From Planctomycetota bacterium (GTDB taxonomy: Bacteria > Planctomycetota > Phycisphaerae > Phycisphaerales > Phycisphaeraceae): a DNA stretch of 64,000 nt. Location: assembly GCA_024279865.1 (NCBI GenBank), contig JAJRRC010000100.1, forward strand, positions 1 through 64,000, in the 5' to 3' direction. The notes under the pieces are model-generated. The model saw only the letters and a list, made by a program, of their open reading frames with translations, searched no databases and was not told the DNA's origin. The stretch's first letter is position 1. Every line of letters begins with the position of its first letter. This document shows, one piece after another, positions 1 to 7,733 of the stretch. The translations under genes and the position numbers were made by a program.

Positions 1-189
1 AACCACCCACATGGGCTACCGTGGCAACGCGGGATGCTCGGATAGAAGCATGGGAACCAGCCAAAACAGACGACTCAAAATAAAAGAACCTTGACAAGCA
101 ACGGTTTTTCATAGAAGCCGCACGCATACTGCGTGCGCGTCGGATGAAATTTCGTGGTACAGGAGCTGCAACTCATGGCACTGAGTGTG
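1..189. other. Non-coding stretch downstream of ftsI
   Basis: I see no supported gene here. On the minus strand, downstream of ftsI, a dcw cluster would normally continue with murE. Reading frames starting at ATGs here on the minus strand soon meet stops, except one at about position 13 that runs off the window. The main visible structure is the hairpin repeat at 119-137. Confidence 0.5.
119..137. repeat. Small hairpin repeat with TAC loop
   Basis: Perfect 8-bp inverted repeat: CGCACGCA, loop TAC, TGCGTGCG, followed by CGTCGG. A related copy at 12661-12690 has CAAGCA/TGCTTG arms, the same TACT loop and the same GCGCGTCGG tail. A broken copy at 13568-13580 keeps only the left arm and loop. 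The arms covary, which argues for a selected hairpin. Function unknown. Confidence 0.6.
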
Positions 190-2019
190 TCAGCGTTTTT
201 GCGCGAAACTGGAACCTTCATCACCCGTCCCCGGAAGCCCCCCCGGCCCCCCGGGCCCTTCAAGATAGCGGAGAGCTTTTTCCATGACGGCTGCTGAGGC
301 GGGGGCCGCCACGATTCCGCCGTAATAGCCTTTGGCTTTGTCGGGCTTTTGGATGAAGGTTGCAATGACCAGTTGGGGGTCGTTTAGCGGAGCACCACAA
401 ACAAAGGCTGAGAGATATTGATCTTCAAGGTATCCGCCGTTGACGGGGTCCGCCATTTGGGCGGTTCCTGTTTTGCCGAACATGGCATAGGTTTTGAGGT
501 TGGCCTTGCGGCCGGTGCCTTCGGTCATGACTCGATGTAGGACTTCGCGTGTGAGGTTGGCTGTTTGTTCGTCAATCGCGCGTCGATGAATTTGCACGCG
601 ATCCTCTGGCCGTTGTGGGTCCAACGCTCGAATCGTCGGTTGGACGAGTAATCCGCCATTGGCAAAGGCAGAAAATCCGCGAGCCAGTTGCAACGCGGTG
701 ACGGCAATTTCCTGTCCCATGGGGACACTGGTCAAGGTGTATTTTGTCCAGTTGTGGGGCATTTGGACCAGCCCCGGTGATTCGCCGGGCAAGGGGGAGC
801 CTGGCTTTTCACCAAAGCCAAAATGAGAGACCGCCTCGTACATTGGACCGATGCCCAGTTGTTGACCTGCGATGGCCATGCCGATGTTACTGGACTTGAT
901 GAGAACGTTTTCCCATGTCACTTCGCCAATGGGATGTGAGTCGTGAAGGCGACGGCCAAAATCGGTGCGGTAAACGCCGCTTTTGGTGCAATCAACCAGT
1001 TGGCCTGGTGTCATGATGCCCGCTCGCGTCGCTGCCGCCCAGACAAACGGCTTAAACGTCGAGCCCGGTTCAAATGCATCCGTCACACAACGATTGCGAT
1101 AGAGCTCACGTTTGGTGCTGGCAAAATCATTGGGATTGAAGGGGGGTTCGTTGGCCATCGCCAGAATTTCACCCGTGCGAGGTGAAATAACGACCATTTG
1201 CCCTGATTCAGCACCAAATTGTTCAATAGCTTGTTTGAGATGTTGTTGGGCAATGGATTGGATCACCGCGTCTAGGCTCAGGCGAATGCCTTGCCCGTCG
1301 GCAGGGGGGCGGTATTGGGCAGGTTCGACCCAGATCGGACGGCGAGCAGCATCCCGCCAATAGCTGATCGCTCCGGGGGTGGGACGCATAGCAGGATTAA
1401 AAACACGTTCAAGTCCCTCAAGCCCAATACCATCACGACCCACAAAGCCAATCACCTGTCCCGCCAAATTGCCCATGGGATAATGTCTGACCAGATTGGT
1501 CTCGGTGGCGAGGCCTGCGAGTTTGATCGTTTTTAGTTTTTTTAGTCTTGCGTCATTAACCTGTTCATCTAAAACGAGGTACCGGGCGTTGGGGCGTTGA
1601 AAAAGGGTCCTTTCAAGTTGAGCAGGGTTGTAGCCCAACTCGTAGCCCACGTATTCACTGAACGCGGTTGGGTCTTCGATTAGCAGGGGGTCGACAAACA
1701 GCCGTCGGGCTGCTTGGGTCGTGGCCATGATGCGGCCACGCCTGTCGGTGAGATTCCCTCGCCTAGCGACCAAGGCTGTGCGACCACGCTGGGTATCAAT
1801 ACGACTTTGGATACGTTCACCCGGATCAAACTGCAACATCCCCACACGCACCACCACGCCGATGAGTAAGAGCGTTAAAAACCCTACGCCTAGCTGCCCG
1901 ATGAGACGTGATCGCCTTTCAAAAGGCCAGACCAGTCCCTGTTTATCGGTGCGATAGCGCTGAGCCCGTGACGGGGCTGACCGATAGGTTCGCGTTGATT
2001 GAGGAGGTCGAGGTTTCAT
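190..2019 (-). CDS. ftsI: Peptidoglycan D,D-transpeptidase FtsI (PBP2/PBP3 type)
   Basis: Class B penicillin-binding protein that cross-links septal peptidoglycan in the periplasm. There is one membrane segment at about residues 40-60, a PBP dimer region, then the transpeptidase domain with all three motifs: STFK (S320 nucleophile, K323), SSN (376-378) and KTGT (516-519). The 609 residues fit the family. It lies downstream of the ftsL-like gene and its first 77 bp overlap that gene in another frame. No strong Shine-Dalgarno is visible, so a later start is possible. The last ~20 residues (588-601) are a Gly/Pro-rich tail encoded by a G-rich repeat (229-262) and are probably not part of the ancestral protein. 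Confidence 0.93.
   Translation of the reverse strand: MKPRPPQSTRTYRSAPSRAQRYRTDKQGLVWPFERRSRLIGQLGVGFLTLLLIGVVVRVGMLQFDPGERIQSRIDTQRGRTALVARRGNLTDRRGRIMATTQAARRLFVDPLLIEDPTAFSEYVGYELGYNPAQLERTLFQRPNARYLVLDEQVNDARLKKLKTIKLAGLATETNLVRHYPMGNLAGQVIGFVGRDGIGLEGLERVFNPAMRPTPGAISYWRDAARRPIWVEPAQYRPPADGQGIRLSLDAVIQSIAQQHLKQAIEQFGAESGQMVVISPRTGEILAMANEPPFNPNDFASTKRELYRNRCVTDAFEPGSTFKPFVWAAATRAGIMTPGQLVDCTKSGVYRTDFGRRLHDSHPIGEVTWENVLIKSSNIGMAIAGQQLGIGPMYEAVSHFGFGEKPGSPLPGESPGLVQMPHNWTKYTLTSVPMGQEIAVTALQLARGFSAFANGGLLVQPTIRALDPQRPEDRVQIHRRAIDEQTANLTREVLHRVMTEGTGRKANLKTYAMFGKTGTAQMADPVNGGYLEDQYLSAFVCGAPLNDPQLVIATFIQKPDKAKGYYGGIVAAPASAAVMEKALRYLEGPGGPGGLPGTGDEGSSFAQKR
229..262 (-). repeat. G-rich CTTCCGGGG element inside ftsI
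   Basis: On the minus (sense) strand this reads as G runs of 6-7 separated by CC, then CTTCCGGGG. It encodes the Gly/Pro-rich end of FtsI. It belongs to the dispersed G-rich family (see 5212, 11487, 20834, 32121). Confidence 0.7.
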
Positions 2020-2266
2020 GGATGTTTTGATTCGAGGCTAATTTTTCAGCCGCTTGAGCTTGAGCAAGAGCTTGTTTGAGTTGGGCGGGTGTGAGCTGAC
2101 GGGCAATCTGGGCTTGCTGGTTCCACAAGGCTTGTCGGGTTTGAAGAATTTGGCGGTGCAACTGGGTCATCTCGTACATTGCTTGATACCGCTGATGCCT
2201 CAGTGAAAACAAGGCCAGTGCAGCCAGCGTGATGACTCCAATTAACAAAGCTATTTTTTGAAACAT
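1943..2266 (-). CDS. ftsL: FtsL-like division protein
   Basis: Small bitopic membrane protein of about 107 residues with a short cytoplasmic start, one hydrophobic segment (residues ~4-20), then a Gln/Ala-rich heptad-like stretch suited to a periplasmic coiled coil. Size, topology and position between rsmH and ftsI match FtsL, which works with FtsB/FtsQ to activate septal synthesis. FtsL diverges too fast for sequence alone to prove it. GTG at 2275 is possible, but ATG at 2266 has GGAG eight bases upstream. The last 25 codons overlap ftsI. Confidence 0.65.
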   Translation of the reverse strand: MFQKIALLIGVITLAALALFSLRHQRYQAMYEMTQLHRQILQTRQALWNQQAQIARQLTPAQLKQALAQAQAAEKLASNQNIHETSTSSINANLSVSPVTGSALSHR

Positions 2267-2334
2267 GCTTTTCACTCCATCAGGCCATCTTTTCAGCGAG
2301 CTGTTTTGGGAGGCCTTTTCTTATGAGTGGCTCA

Positions 2335-3423
2335 TTAGCGGCTGCTTGGGATTCGGATTTGAACGCTGACGCGAAGGTTGTCCGGATCGCTGATGACTTT
2401 CTTGTTGAACTCATAAAGCTTGTGCCATTGGTTGGCATTGCCCATAAAACGGTGAGCCAATTCTGAAAGGGTATCTCCACTTTTGATGGTGTAGGTTTTC
2501 TTTTTGGAAGATTGGCGAGCGTTTGTCGCGACAACTTTGGCAGATGAGGCGGACATGGATCGAGCTTGTGCGGAGGGGCGTTTGGGTGTGGGCAGTTTCA
2601 AGATCATGCCCGCGCGAAGTTGTTCTGGTTCGGTGAGTTGATCTTTGTTGGCTCCGAGGAGTTCTTCCCATGCACTGGCTTTGCCGAGGTGTTGCTGGGC
2701 GATGCCTGAGAGGGTTTGCCCAGGTTTGACGGTGATGGTTCGAGGCTTTTGGTTGGCCTGATTCATCGCAAGACGTGGCTTGGTTTGAAGACGGGTCGCA
2801 GTGGCAGCCTGTCGATAATCACGGGTGCGTCGGTGGTTGGGGATGACCAGTTGGGTTCCGATGGAGGCCCAGCCGTTGGGGCTGACCTTTTGGCGGTTGG
2901 CATTGCGGATGATGTGCCAATCATCGGGATTGTTGTAGTAAAGCTGGGAGATGTCAGCCAGTGTTTCACCCTCTGCCACGCGGTGGAGAATACGGCTGGT
3001 GCCCGAAGGGTGCCCAAAGGTCATCGTCTGACGGTCCACGACGGTGGCCATCGGAGGATTGGGCTTGGTTCGAGTGGTGGCCCGAGCCAACTGCTGTTCT
3101 TCGTTCATGTCTTGCACACGACGGATGCGTTTGGGTTGTGGTGCGGCCTCATTGGGAACGGTGCGTGGCGTGGCCAATTCGGTTGCCAGGGGAATGGGGG
3201 TGATCCGGGTGGGTCGGATCGGATTGCTGGTGACAGCCGTGGGGACGGCCTTGGGCGTGTTCACTGAACGGGTGGTTAAGCTTTCAAAGGTCTGCGGGGT
3301 GAGTTGGGTAAAGTCCGCAGGTTCTTGTTGTTGCACTTTGGACAGATGGTCGCTGACAACAATACCGATTAAGAGAATAATACCCATGCCTACGAGCAGG
3401 CCGACTTTGGTTTCGCGTGTCAT
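2335..3423 (-). CDS. Membrane-anchored protein with three LysM domains
   Basis: A 362-residue protein with an N-terminal membrane segment (about 8-24), a long Thr/Pro-rich linker and three LysM peptidoglycan-binding repeats at about 145-195, 228-280 and 309-360. The second and third have the typical G-Q/D-T-L-S start and all end in an L/I-x-I/L-P stretch. No catalytic domain is visible. It sits in the dcw cluster between rsmH and the ftsL-like gene, so a role in binding septal or nascent peptidoglycan is likely (inference). This is not a standard dcw member. Confidence 0.85.
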   Translation of the reverse strand: MTRETKVGLLVGMGIILLIGIVVSDHLSKVQQQEPADFTQLTPQTFESLTTRSVNTPKAVPTAVTSNPIRPTRITPIPLATELATPRTVPNEAAPQPKRIRRVQDMNEEQQLARATTRTKPNPPMATVVDRQTMTFGHPSGTSRILHRVAEGETLADISQLYYNNPDDWHIIRNANRQKVSPNGWASIGTQLVIPNHRRTRDYRQAATATRLQTKPRLAMNQANQKPRTITVKPGQTLSGIAQQHLGKASAWEELLGANKDQLTEPEQLRAGMILKLPTPKRPSAQARSMSASSAKVVATNARQSSKKKTYTIKSGDTLSELAHRFMGNANQWHKLYEFNKKVISDPDNLRVSVQIRIPSSR

Positions 3424-3476
3424 CTTTTGGTTCCATCCTTTGGCCGCGGTTCCATCCTTGGGCGGCTGCGTTTTCT

Positions 3477-4412
3477 TTATTCGAGATTGTCTTCAGTAGG
3501 ACAACGTCGAATAACCCTTAGTTTTGCTGATCGACTGCGTGGATTGCGTTCGGTTTCAAACACATCAGCAATGATCGGTTTTCGTGTCAGTCGTGTGACT
3601 TGATCGCGATGGCCCATTTGAACAAAGGCTTTTTTCACACGTCGGTCTTCGAGCGAATGGAAACTGATGATTCCCGCGCGAGCGCCAGTCTTGAGCATTT
3701 TAGGCAAATCTTCGAGCAATCGATCCAATGCCGCCAGCTCTTCATTGACTGCAATTCGCAGTGCCATGAAGGTGCGGGTGGCTGGGTCAATTTTCGAAGC
3801 TGCCCGGCTTTTGGCTGGATAGCACCCACGCACAATGTTCGCAAGATCCGATGTTCTTTGAATCGGCGATTTGGCTCGCATTTCAACAATTTTTCGTGCA
3901 ATGCGCCGGCTAAGCCGTTCTTCACCAAATTGGAAGATCACATTGCCCAGTTCTCGCTCGGACAAATTGTTCACCATGTCCGCTGCGGTGGTCTTCAGAG
4001 ACTGGTTCAAACGCATGTCCAGCGGGCCGTCCTGGCGAAAGGAAAAACCCCGCTCGGGGTTATCCGTCTGGTTGGAGCTAAACCCCAGATCCGCCAATAA
4101 AACGTCCACGCCCTCAATGCCAAGTTCTGCTAAAACAGCACTTGCTGCCGCGAAATTACGGTGAATCAAGTCCACCTGGCATGGCACATCGGCGAGTTGC
4201 TCGCGTGCATAGGCCAAATTTTCTTCATCTACATCCAGCCCAATAAGACGGCCGGTGGGACCGAGCTTTTGAGCAATCAGCAGCGCATGGCCCGCCCGTC
4301 CAAGCGTACAGTCCAGATACACCTCGCCGGGCTGTGCGTTGAGTTGCTCAAGAATCGGATCGACCAGAACCGGTTCGTGGCCTGCGGTGTTGTAAGAATT
4401 ATTTGCGGTCAT
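3477..4412 (-). CDS. rsmH: 16S rRNA (cytosine-1402 N4)-methyltransferase RsmH
   Basis: SAM-dependent enzyme methylating C1402 of 16S rRNA. The HEPVLVDPILEQL opening, the SAM-binding DCTLGRAGHA and GLDVDEENL stretches, and the C-terminal SFHSLEDRRVKKAF motif are diagnostic. It is the first dcw gene here; mraZ is absent, and hslV lies upstream on the other strand. ATG at 4412 (MTANNS) is preferred over the TTG at 4421. The heptamer repeat element starts 22 bases upstream of the start. Confidence 0.95.
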   Translation of the reverse strand: MTANNSYNTAGHEPVLVDPILEQLNAQPGEVYLDCTLGRAGHALLIAQKLGPTGRLIGLDVDEENLAYAREQLADVPCQVDLIHRNFAAASAVLAELGIEGVDVLLADLGFSSNQTDNPERGFSFRQDGPLDMRLNQSLKTTAADMVNNLSERELGNVIFQFGEERLSRRIARKIVEMRAKSPIQRTSDLANIVRGCYPAKSRAASKIDPATRTFMALRIAVNEELAALDRLLEDLPKMLKTGARAGIISFHSLEDRRVKKAFVQMGHRDQVTRLTRKPIIADVFETERNPRSRSAKLRVIRRCPTEDNLE

Positions 4413-4433
4413 CAGGGCCAATATACCTAGAAA

Positions 4434-4580
4434 GCCATCAGCTATCAGCTATCAGCGGTCAGTTAAGAGAAGATATTTTAAATTGAAGTGATACAATTGA
4501 CTGATTCTGGCGTTGTCTGTTTTGATTGTTTTCCTCTTACTAGTAGCTGGCAGCTGATGGCTGATGGCTTGAAAAAGGCT
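4434..4580. repeat. Heptamer-arm inverted repeat element between rsmH and hslV
   Basis: Left arm 4434-4471 carries heptamer-phased units (AGCCATC, AGCTATC, AGCTATC) then AGTTAAGAGA. Right arm 4531-4580 is its inverted counterpart (CTCTTAC ... AGCTGATGGCTGATGGCTT). About 60 bp of AT-rich sequence separates the arms. The outer end GATGGCTTGAAAAAGG abuts hslV and contains its apparent Shine-Dalgarno. Related arms occur at 12538, 13078, 13647, 29225, 59690, 59764 and 59846. Confidence 0.8.
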
Positions 4581-4587
4581 CTATTTT

Positions 4588-5142
4588 ATGTCCATTCCCA
4601 CATTTCACGCCACCACGATTCTTGCGGTTCGTCGCGAAGGCCAAGTGGCCATGGCAGGTGACGGCCAAGTGACCATGCAAAATGTCGTCGCCAAAGCCGA
4701 TGCGGTGAAAGTTCGCAAAATCGAAGACGTTGGAGCCGACGGCCAAGGCGTACTCGTTGGCTTTGCCGGTTCTGCAGCCGATGCGTTTGCACTGCTCGAA
4801 AAATTTGAAGTTCGTCTCAAAGATTCACCCGCCAATATCAAAAAAGCAGCCATCGAATTGGCCAAGCTCTGGCGTACCGACCGAATGTTGCGGCGACTTG
4901 AAAGTCTTCTTGCCGTGGCGGATCACTCTTGCAGCCTGCTCATTTCCGGCTCCGGCGACGTGATCGAGCCCAGTGACGGCGTTCTGGCGATTGGGTCAGG
5001 TGGCGACTATGCAGCCTCGGCAGCCCGGGCCTTGATTCGACACACCGAACAGCATCCCGAAGAAATTGCTCGTCACGCCATGCAGATTGCAGGTGAGACT
5101 TGCATTTATACCAACACAAACATCACGGTTTTAACACTGTAG
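4588..5142 (+). CDS. hslV: ATP-dependent protease subunit HslV
   Basis: Peptidase subunit of the HslUV (ClpYQ) proteasome-like protease. The start [11 protein letters not shown] and GDGQVTMQN are typical; Thr9 after a short propeptide should be the N-terminal nucleophile. The [14 protein letters not shown] motif is also present. At 184 residues the length is normal. The ATPase partner hslU is not in this window. The AAAAAGG nine bases upstream of the ATG comes from the end of the adjacent heptamer repeat. Confidence 0.95.
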   Translation: MSIPTFHATTILAVRREGQVAMAGDGQVTMQNVVAKADAVKVRKIEDVGADGQGVLVGFAGSAADAFALLEKFEVRLKDSPANIKKAAIELAKLWRTDRMLRRLESLLAVADHSCSLLISGSGDVIEPSDGVLAIGSGGDYAASAARALIRHTEQHPEEIARHAMQIAGETCIYTNTNITVLTL

Positions 5143-5211
5143 CAACCGTTTGTGGCAGAAAGAGGTTTGGGGCAATCATCTTCTAAAAATCTCCACGACT
5201 GATTTGCGTTG

Positions 5212-5236
5212 CCCAGGGGAAAGCTTCCGGGGGGGG
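5212..5236 (+). repeat. G-rich CTTCCGGGGG element upstream of tRNA-Leu
   Basis: Reads CCCAGGGGAA, then AGCTTCC, then eight G. It is one of the full-length copies of the dispersed element (compare 7677, 11551, 20834, 32153) and lies directly before the -35 of the tRNA-Leu promoter. Confidence 0.75.
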
Positions 5237-5264
5237 TTGATTGTTTGGTTTGTTTGCTTACACT
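5237..5264 (+). promoter_or_regulatory. Candidate promoter for tRNA-Leu
   Basis: TTGATT (5237-5242), 16-bp spacer, TACACT (5259-5264). The predicted start falls a few bases before the mature tRNA 5' end at 5279. Based on sequence match and position only. Confidence 0.5.
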
Positions 5265-5278
5265 GTGTCACTTCTGCT

Positions 5279-5364
<86 letters not shown>

Positions 5365-5370
5365 TTTAAT

Positions 5371-5405
5371 GAAAGCCCGTAGCCGTGATCCGGCTACGGG
5401 CTTTT
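5371..5405 (+). terminator. Intrinsic terminator after tRNA-Leu
   Basis: Perfect 14-bp stem AAAGCCCGTAGCCG / CGGCTACGGGCTTT with a 5-nt loop, followed by a T-rich tail (TTTTATCTTTTT). Confidence 0.9.
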
Positions 5406-5505
5406 ATCTTTTTCAAGATGGATATTACGCATGTTTTTGTAAATAGTTGTTTTTGGGTAATTTATAGCGTTTTAGGAGTTTTGAAAAAGTCATATTTCTA
5501 TCGAA

Positions 5506-5534
5506 TTGCTCCCTGTGGGTTTTTTCGTTAAAAT
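5506..5534 (+). promoter_or_regulatory. Candidate promoter for rplS
   Basis: TTGCTC (5506-5511), 17-bp spacer, TAAAAT (5529-5534), about 70 bp upstream of the rplS start. Confidence 0.5.
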
Positions 5535-5606
5535 GTATGGCTCGACGTGAATTTAGTTTTTATTCGTTTCCTTTTTATAACAGATACAATCCCTGTGAGG
5601 CCGGCC

Positions 5607-5996
5607 ATGAGTCAGACATTAATCGCAGAACTAGAACAATCACACCTCAAAACGGATCTTCCCGCATTGCATGCGGGTGATACCATTGACGTGCATTACC
5701 GCATTATCGAAGGCACCAAAGAACGCATTCAGATTTTCAGCGGTGTGATCTTGAAGCTTACCGGAACCGGTTTGAACCAGATGATGATGGTTCGCCGCAT
5801 CGTCGCCAATGAAGGTGTCGAGCGTACGTTCCCCGTGCATAGCCCCAAGGTTTTCAAAATTATCGTCAAGCGTAACGGCGATGCTCGTCGTGCTCGGCTG
5901 TACTTCTTGCGGGACCGTGTTGGCAAGAGCCGTCGTCTGCGAGATCGCCGTCGTGGTTTGGCACACTTGCCACAGAAGGCTTCCAAGAAATCCTAA
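5607..5996 (+). CDS. rplS: 50S ribosomal protein L19
   Basis: Large-subunit protein at the 30S-50S interface. The central HAGDTIDVHYRIIEGTKER, QIFSGVILK, RRIVANEGVERTFPVHSP and RARLYFLRDRVGKSRR stretches are characteristic. At 129 residues it is slightly longer than usual because of a Lys/Ser-rich tail. I chose ATG 5607 (MSQTLIAELEQ), preceded by GTGAGG, over an upstream in-frame start that adds 20 unconserved residues. trmD and rimM, its usual neighbours, are absent; the gene has its own promoter and terminator. Confidence 0.96.
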   Translation: MSQTLIAELEQSHLKTDLPALHAGDTIDVHYRIIEGTKERIQIFSGVILKLTGTGLNQMMMVRRIVANEGVERTFPVHSPKVFKIIVKRNGDARRARLYFLRDRVGKSRRLRDRRRGLAHLPQKASKKS

Positions 5997-6065
5997 AGGT
6001 ATGATTGCTGACGTCAGCGTCGGCAGCCTTTCTTGGGCCGCAGTAACTTTCGACTAAAATTTCTA

Positions 6066-6105
6066 CAACGCGGTCCCATTTTATGGGCCGCGTTGTTTTT
6101 TTTGA
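6066..6105 (+). terminator. Intrinsic terminator of rplS
   Basis: CAACGCGG-T-CCCAT paired with ATGGG-C-CGCGTTG over a short loop, followed by eight T. It lies 26 bp before the lysS start. Confidence 0.85.
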
Positions 6106-6131
6106 TTACGAATTACGATTGGATCTTTCAA

Positions 6132-7664
6132 ATGACTGACGAAACAGCTCCTTCAACAAGTCTTAAAACGCTGATTGCGGATCGACGACGCAAGCTCCAA
6201 CGAGCACGCGAAGAATTTGAAATTGACCCATTTGGTCAACGAACCGATGGGCTCGTCAGTCTCACCGATGCCCGTGCGTCTTATGATGCTGCGGCCGATG
6301 CTGCATTTAAAGAAGATGCGGCAACTGACGCGAGGCCCATCGTCAAAGTGGCCGGCCGCGTGATGCAACACCGGGTGATGGGTAATCTGATCTTCATGCA
6401 AGTACGTGATGCTGAAGGGGATCTACAGATTGCCATCAGTAAAAAAGCAGTGGACCGCCCCAGTTTCCTCATCGCCAAGATGGTGGACCTTGGAGACATT
6501 ATCATCGCCCAAGGCCCCTTGGGGACCACCAAAACAGGTGAAATTTCCGTCTGGACCACCGGTGAAGGCTCCTTTGAATTGGCCACCAAGAGCTTGGCTC
6601 CGCCTCCAGGGAAATGGCATGGCCTCCAAGATGCGGAACAACGCTATCGCAAACGCTATGTCGACATGTACGCCAATCCCCGTGTGATTGAAACCTTTCG
6701 TCAGCGGTCAGGCATCGTCGCGGCAGTGCGTCAGCTCATGGGCGATGAAGGATTCCTCGAAGTCGAAACCCCAATGCTTCAGCCAATGGCCGGTGGTGCA
6801 GCGGCTCGTCCGTTTGGTACGCATCACAATGCACTGGATATGCCGTTGTATTTGCGAATTGCGCCGGAGCTTTATCTCAAGCGTCTGCTCGTGGGCGGGA
6901 TGTCCAAAGTCTTTGAGATCAACCGTAACTTCCGCAACGAAGGCATCGACCGGTCACACAACCCTGAATTTACCATGCTCGAAGCGTATGAAGCTTTTGG
7001 CGATTTGTATTCGGTCATGGACCTGACAGAAAAAGTTTTTCAGCATGTGGCTCAGACCGTTTTGGGGTCCACTCAATTGCCTTATGGCGACGATGAAATC
7101 GACTATGGCCAATTCCGTCGTGTTAAATACCTAGACCTCTTTGAAGAACACAACGGCTTTGCCGTCACCGTGTCTGAAGCGGGTGCAGCCGGTGCAGAGC
7201 AATTGATCGCCAATGCCAAATTCCTGGGTCTCGAAACCGAGGGCAAGGATCATGACGTGATTCTCAATGACGTTTGGGAAGAGACGGTTGAAGAACATCT
7301 GGTGCAGCCGACGTTCGTGATTGATTACCCGGCAAGTTTATGTCCCTTGACCAAACGCAAGCCTGATGAACCGCATATCGCTGAGCGTTTTGAATTGTTC
7401 ATTGCCAAAATGGAATTGGCGAACGCTTACACCGAGCTGAACGATCCAGATGTGCAGGAAGCGAACTTCCGTCAGCAGGTTGCTGGCATGGATGAAGAAG
7501 AAGCAACCTTCCGTGCGGTGGATGAAGACTTTCTTGAAGCCTTGCGTGTGGGCATGCCTCCGGCTGGCGGGTTAGGTATTGGCATTGACCGTTTGGTAAT
7601 GTTGATGACCAATTCACAATCCATCCGCGACGTGATTTTGTTCCCTTTGATGCGTCCGCAGTAA
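6132..7664 (+). CDS. lysS: Lysyl-tRNA synthetase, class II
   Basis: Charges tRNA-Lys. It has an N-terminal OB-fold anticodon-binding domain (about 60-180) and a class II catalytic core: motif 1 near EVETPMLQP, motif 2 FEINRNFRNEGIDRSHNPEF, motif 3 GIGIDRLVML near the C-terminus. Its 510 residues are normal. The start is ATG 6132 (MTDETAPSTS); the in-frame extension upstream would run through the rplS terminator. A partial G-rich element follows the stop. Confidence 0.96.
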   Translation: MTDETAPSTSLKTLIADRRRKLQRAREEFEIDPFGQRTDGLVSLTDARASYDAAADAAFKEDAATDARPIVKVAGRVMQHRVMGNLIFMQVRDAEGDLQIAISKKAVDRPSFLIAKMVDLGDIIIAQGPLGTTKTGEISVWTTGEGSFELATKSLAPPPGKWHGLQDAEQRYRKRYVDMYANPRVIETFRQRSGIVAAVRQLMGDEGFLEVETPMLQPMAGGAAARPFGTHHNALDMPLYLRIAPELYLKRLLVGGMSKVFEINRNFRNEGIDRSHNPEFTMLEAYEAFGDLYSVMDLTEKVFQHVAQTVLGSTQLPYGDDEIDYGQFRRVKYLDLFEEHNGFAVTVSEAGAAGAEQLIANAKFLGLETEGKDHDVILNDVWEETVEEHLVQPTFVIDYPASLCPLTKRKPDEPHIAERFELFIAKMELANAYTELNDPDVQEANFRQQVAGMDEEEATFRAVDEDFLEALRVGMPPAGGLGIGIDRLVMLMTNSQSIRDVILFPLMRPQ

Positions 7665-7676
7665 TCTGAGGGGTCT

Positions 7677-7701
7677 GCCCCGGAAGCTTCCCCTTGGGTA
7701 T
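7677..7701 (-). repeat. G-rich element copy between lysS and lolC
   Basis: On the minus strand: ATACCCAAGGGG, AAGCTTCC, GGGGC. This full-length copy has a short G run and keeps the ATACCCAAGGG lead-in also seen at 20831 and 32151. Confidence 0.7.
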
Positions 7702-7733
7702 TTCTTCTGGGATTGGTATACAATCTGGCTCAC

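Noticed and set aside
75-365. Minus-strand frame overlapping the ftsI end
   Set aside because: Out-of-frame shadow of ftsI; no homology and no ribosome-binding site.
4434-4580. Possible CRISPR array from short phased repeats
   Set aside because: The units are 7 bp and inverted, with no spacers of constant length and no cas genes.
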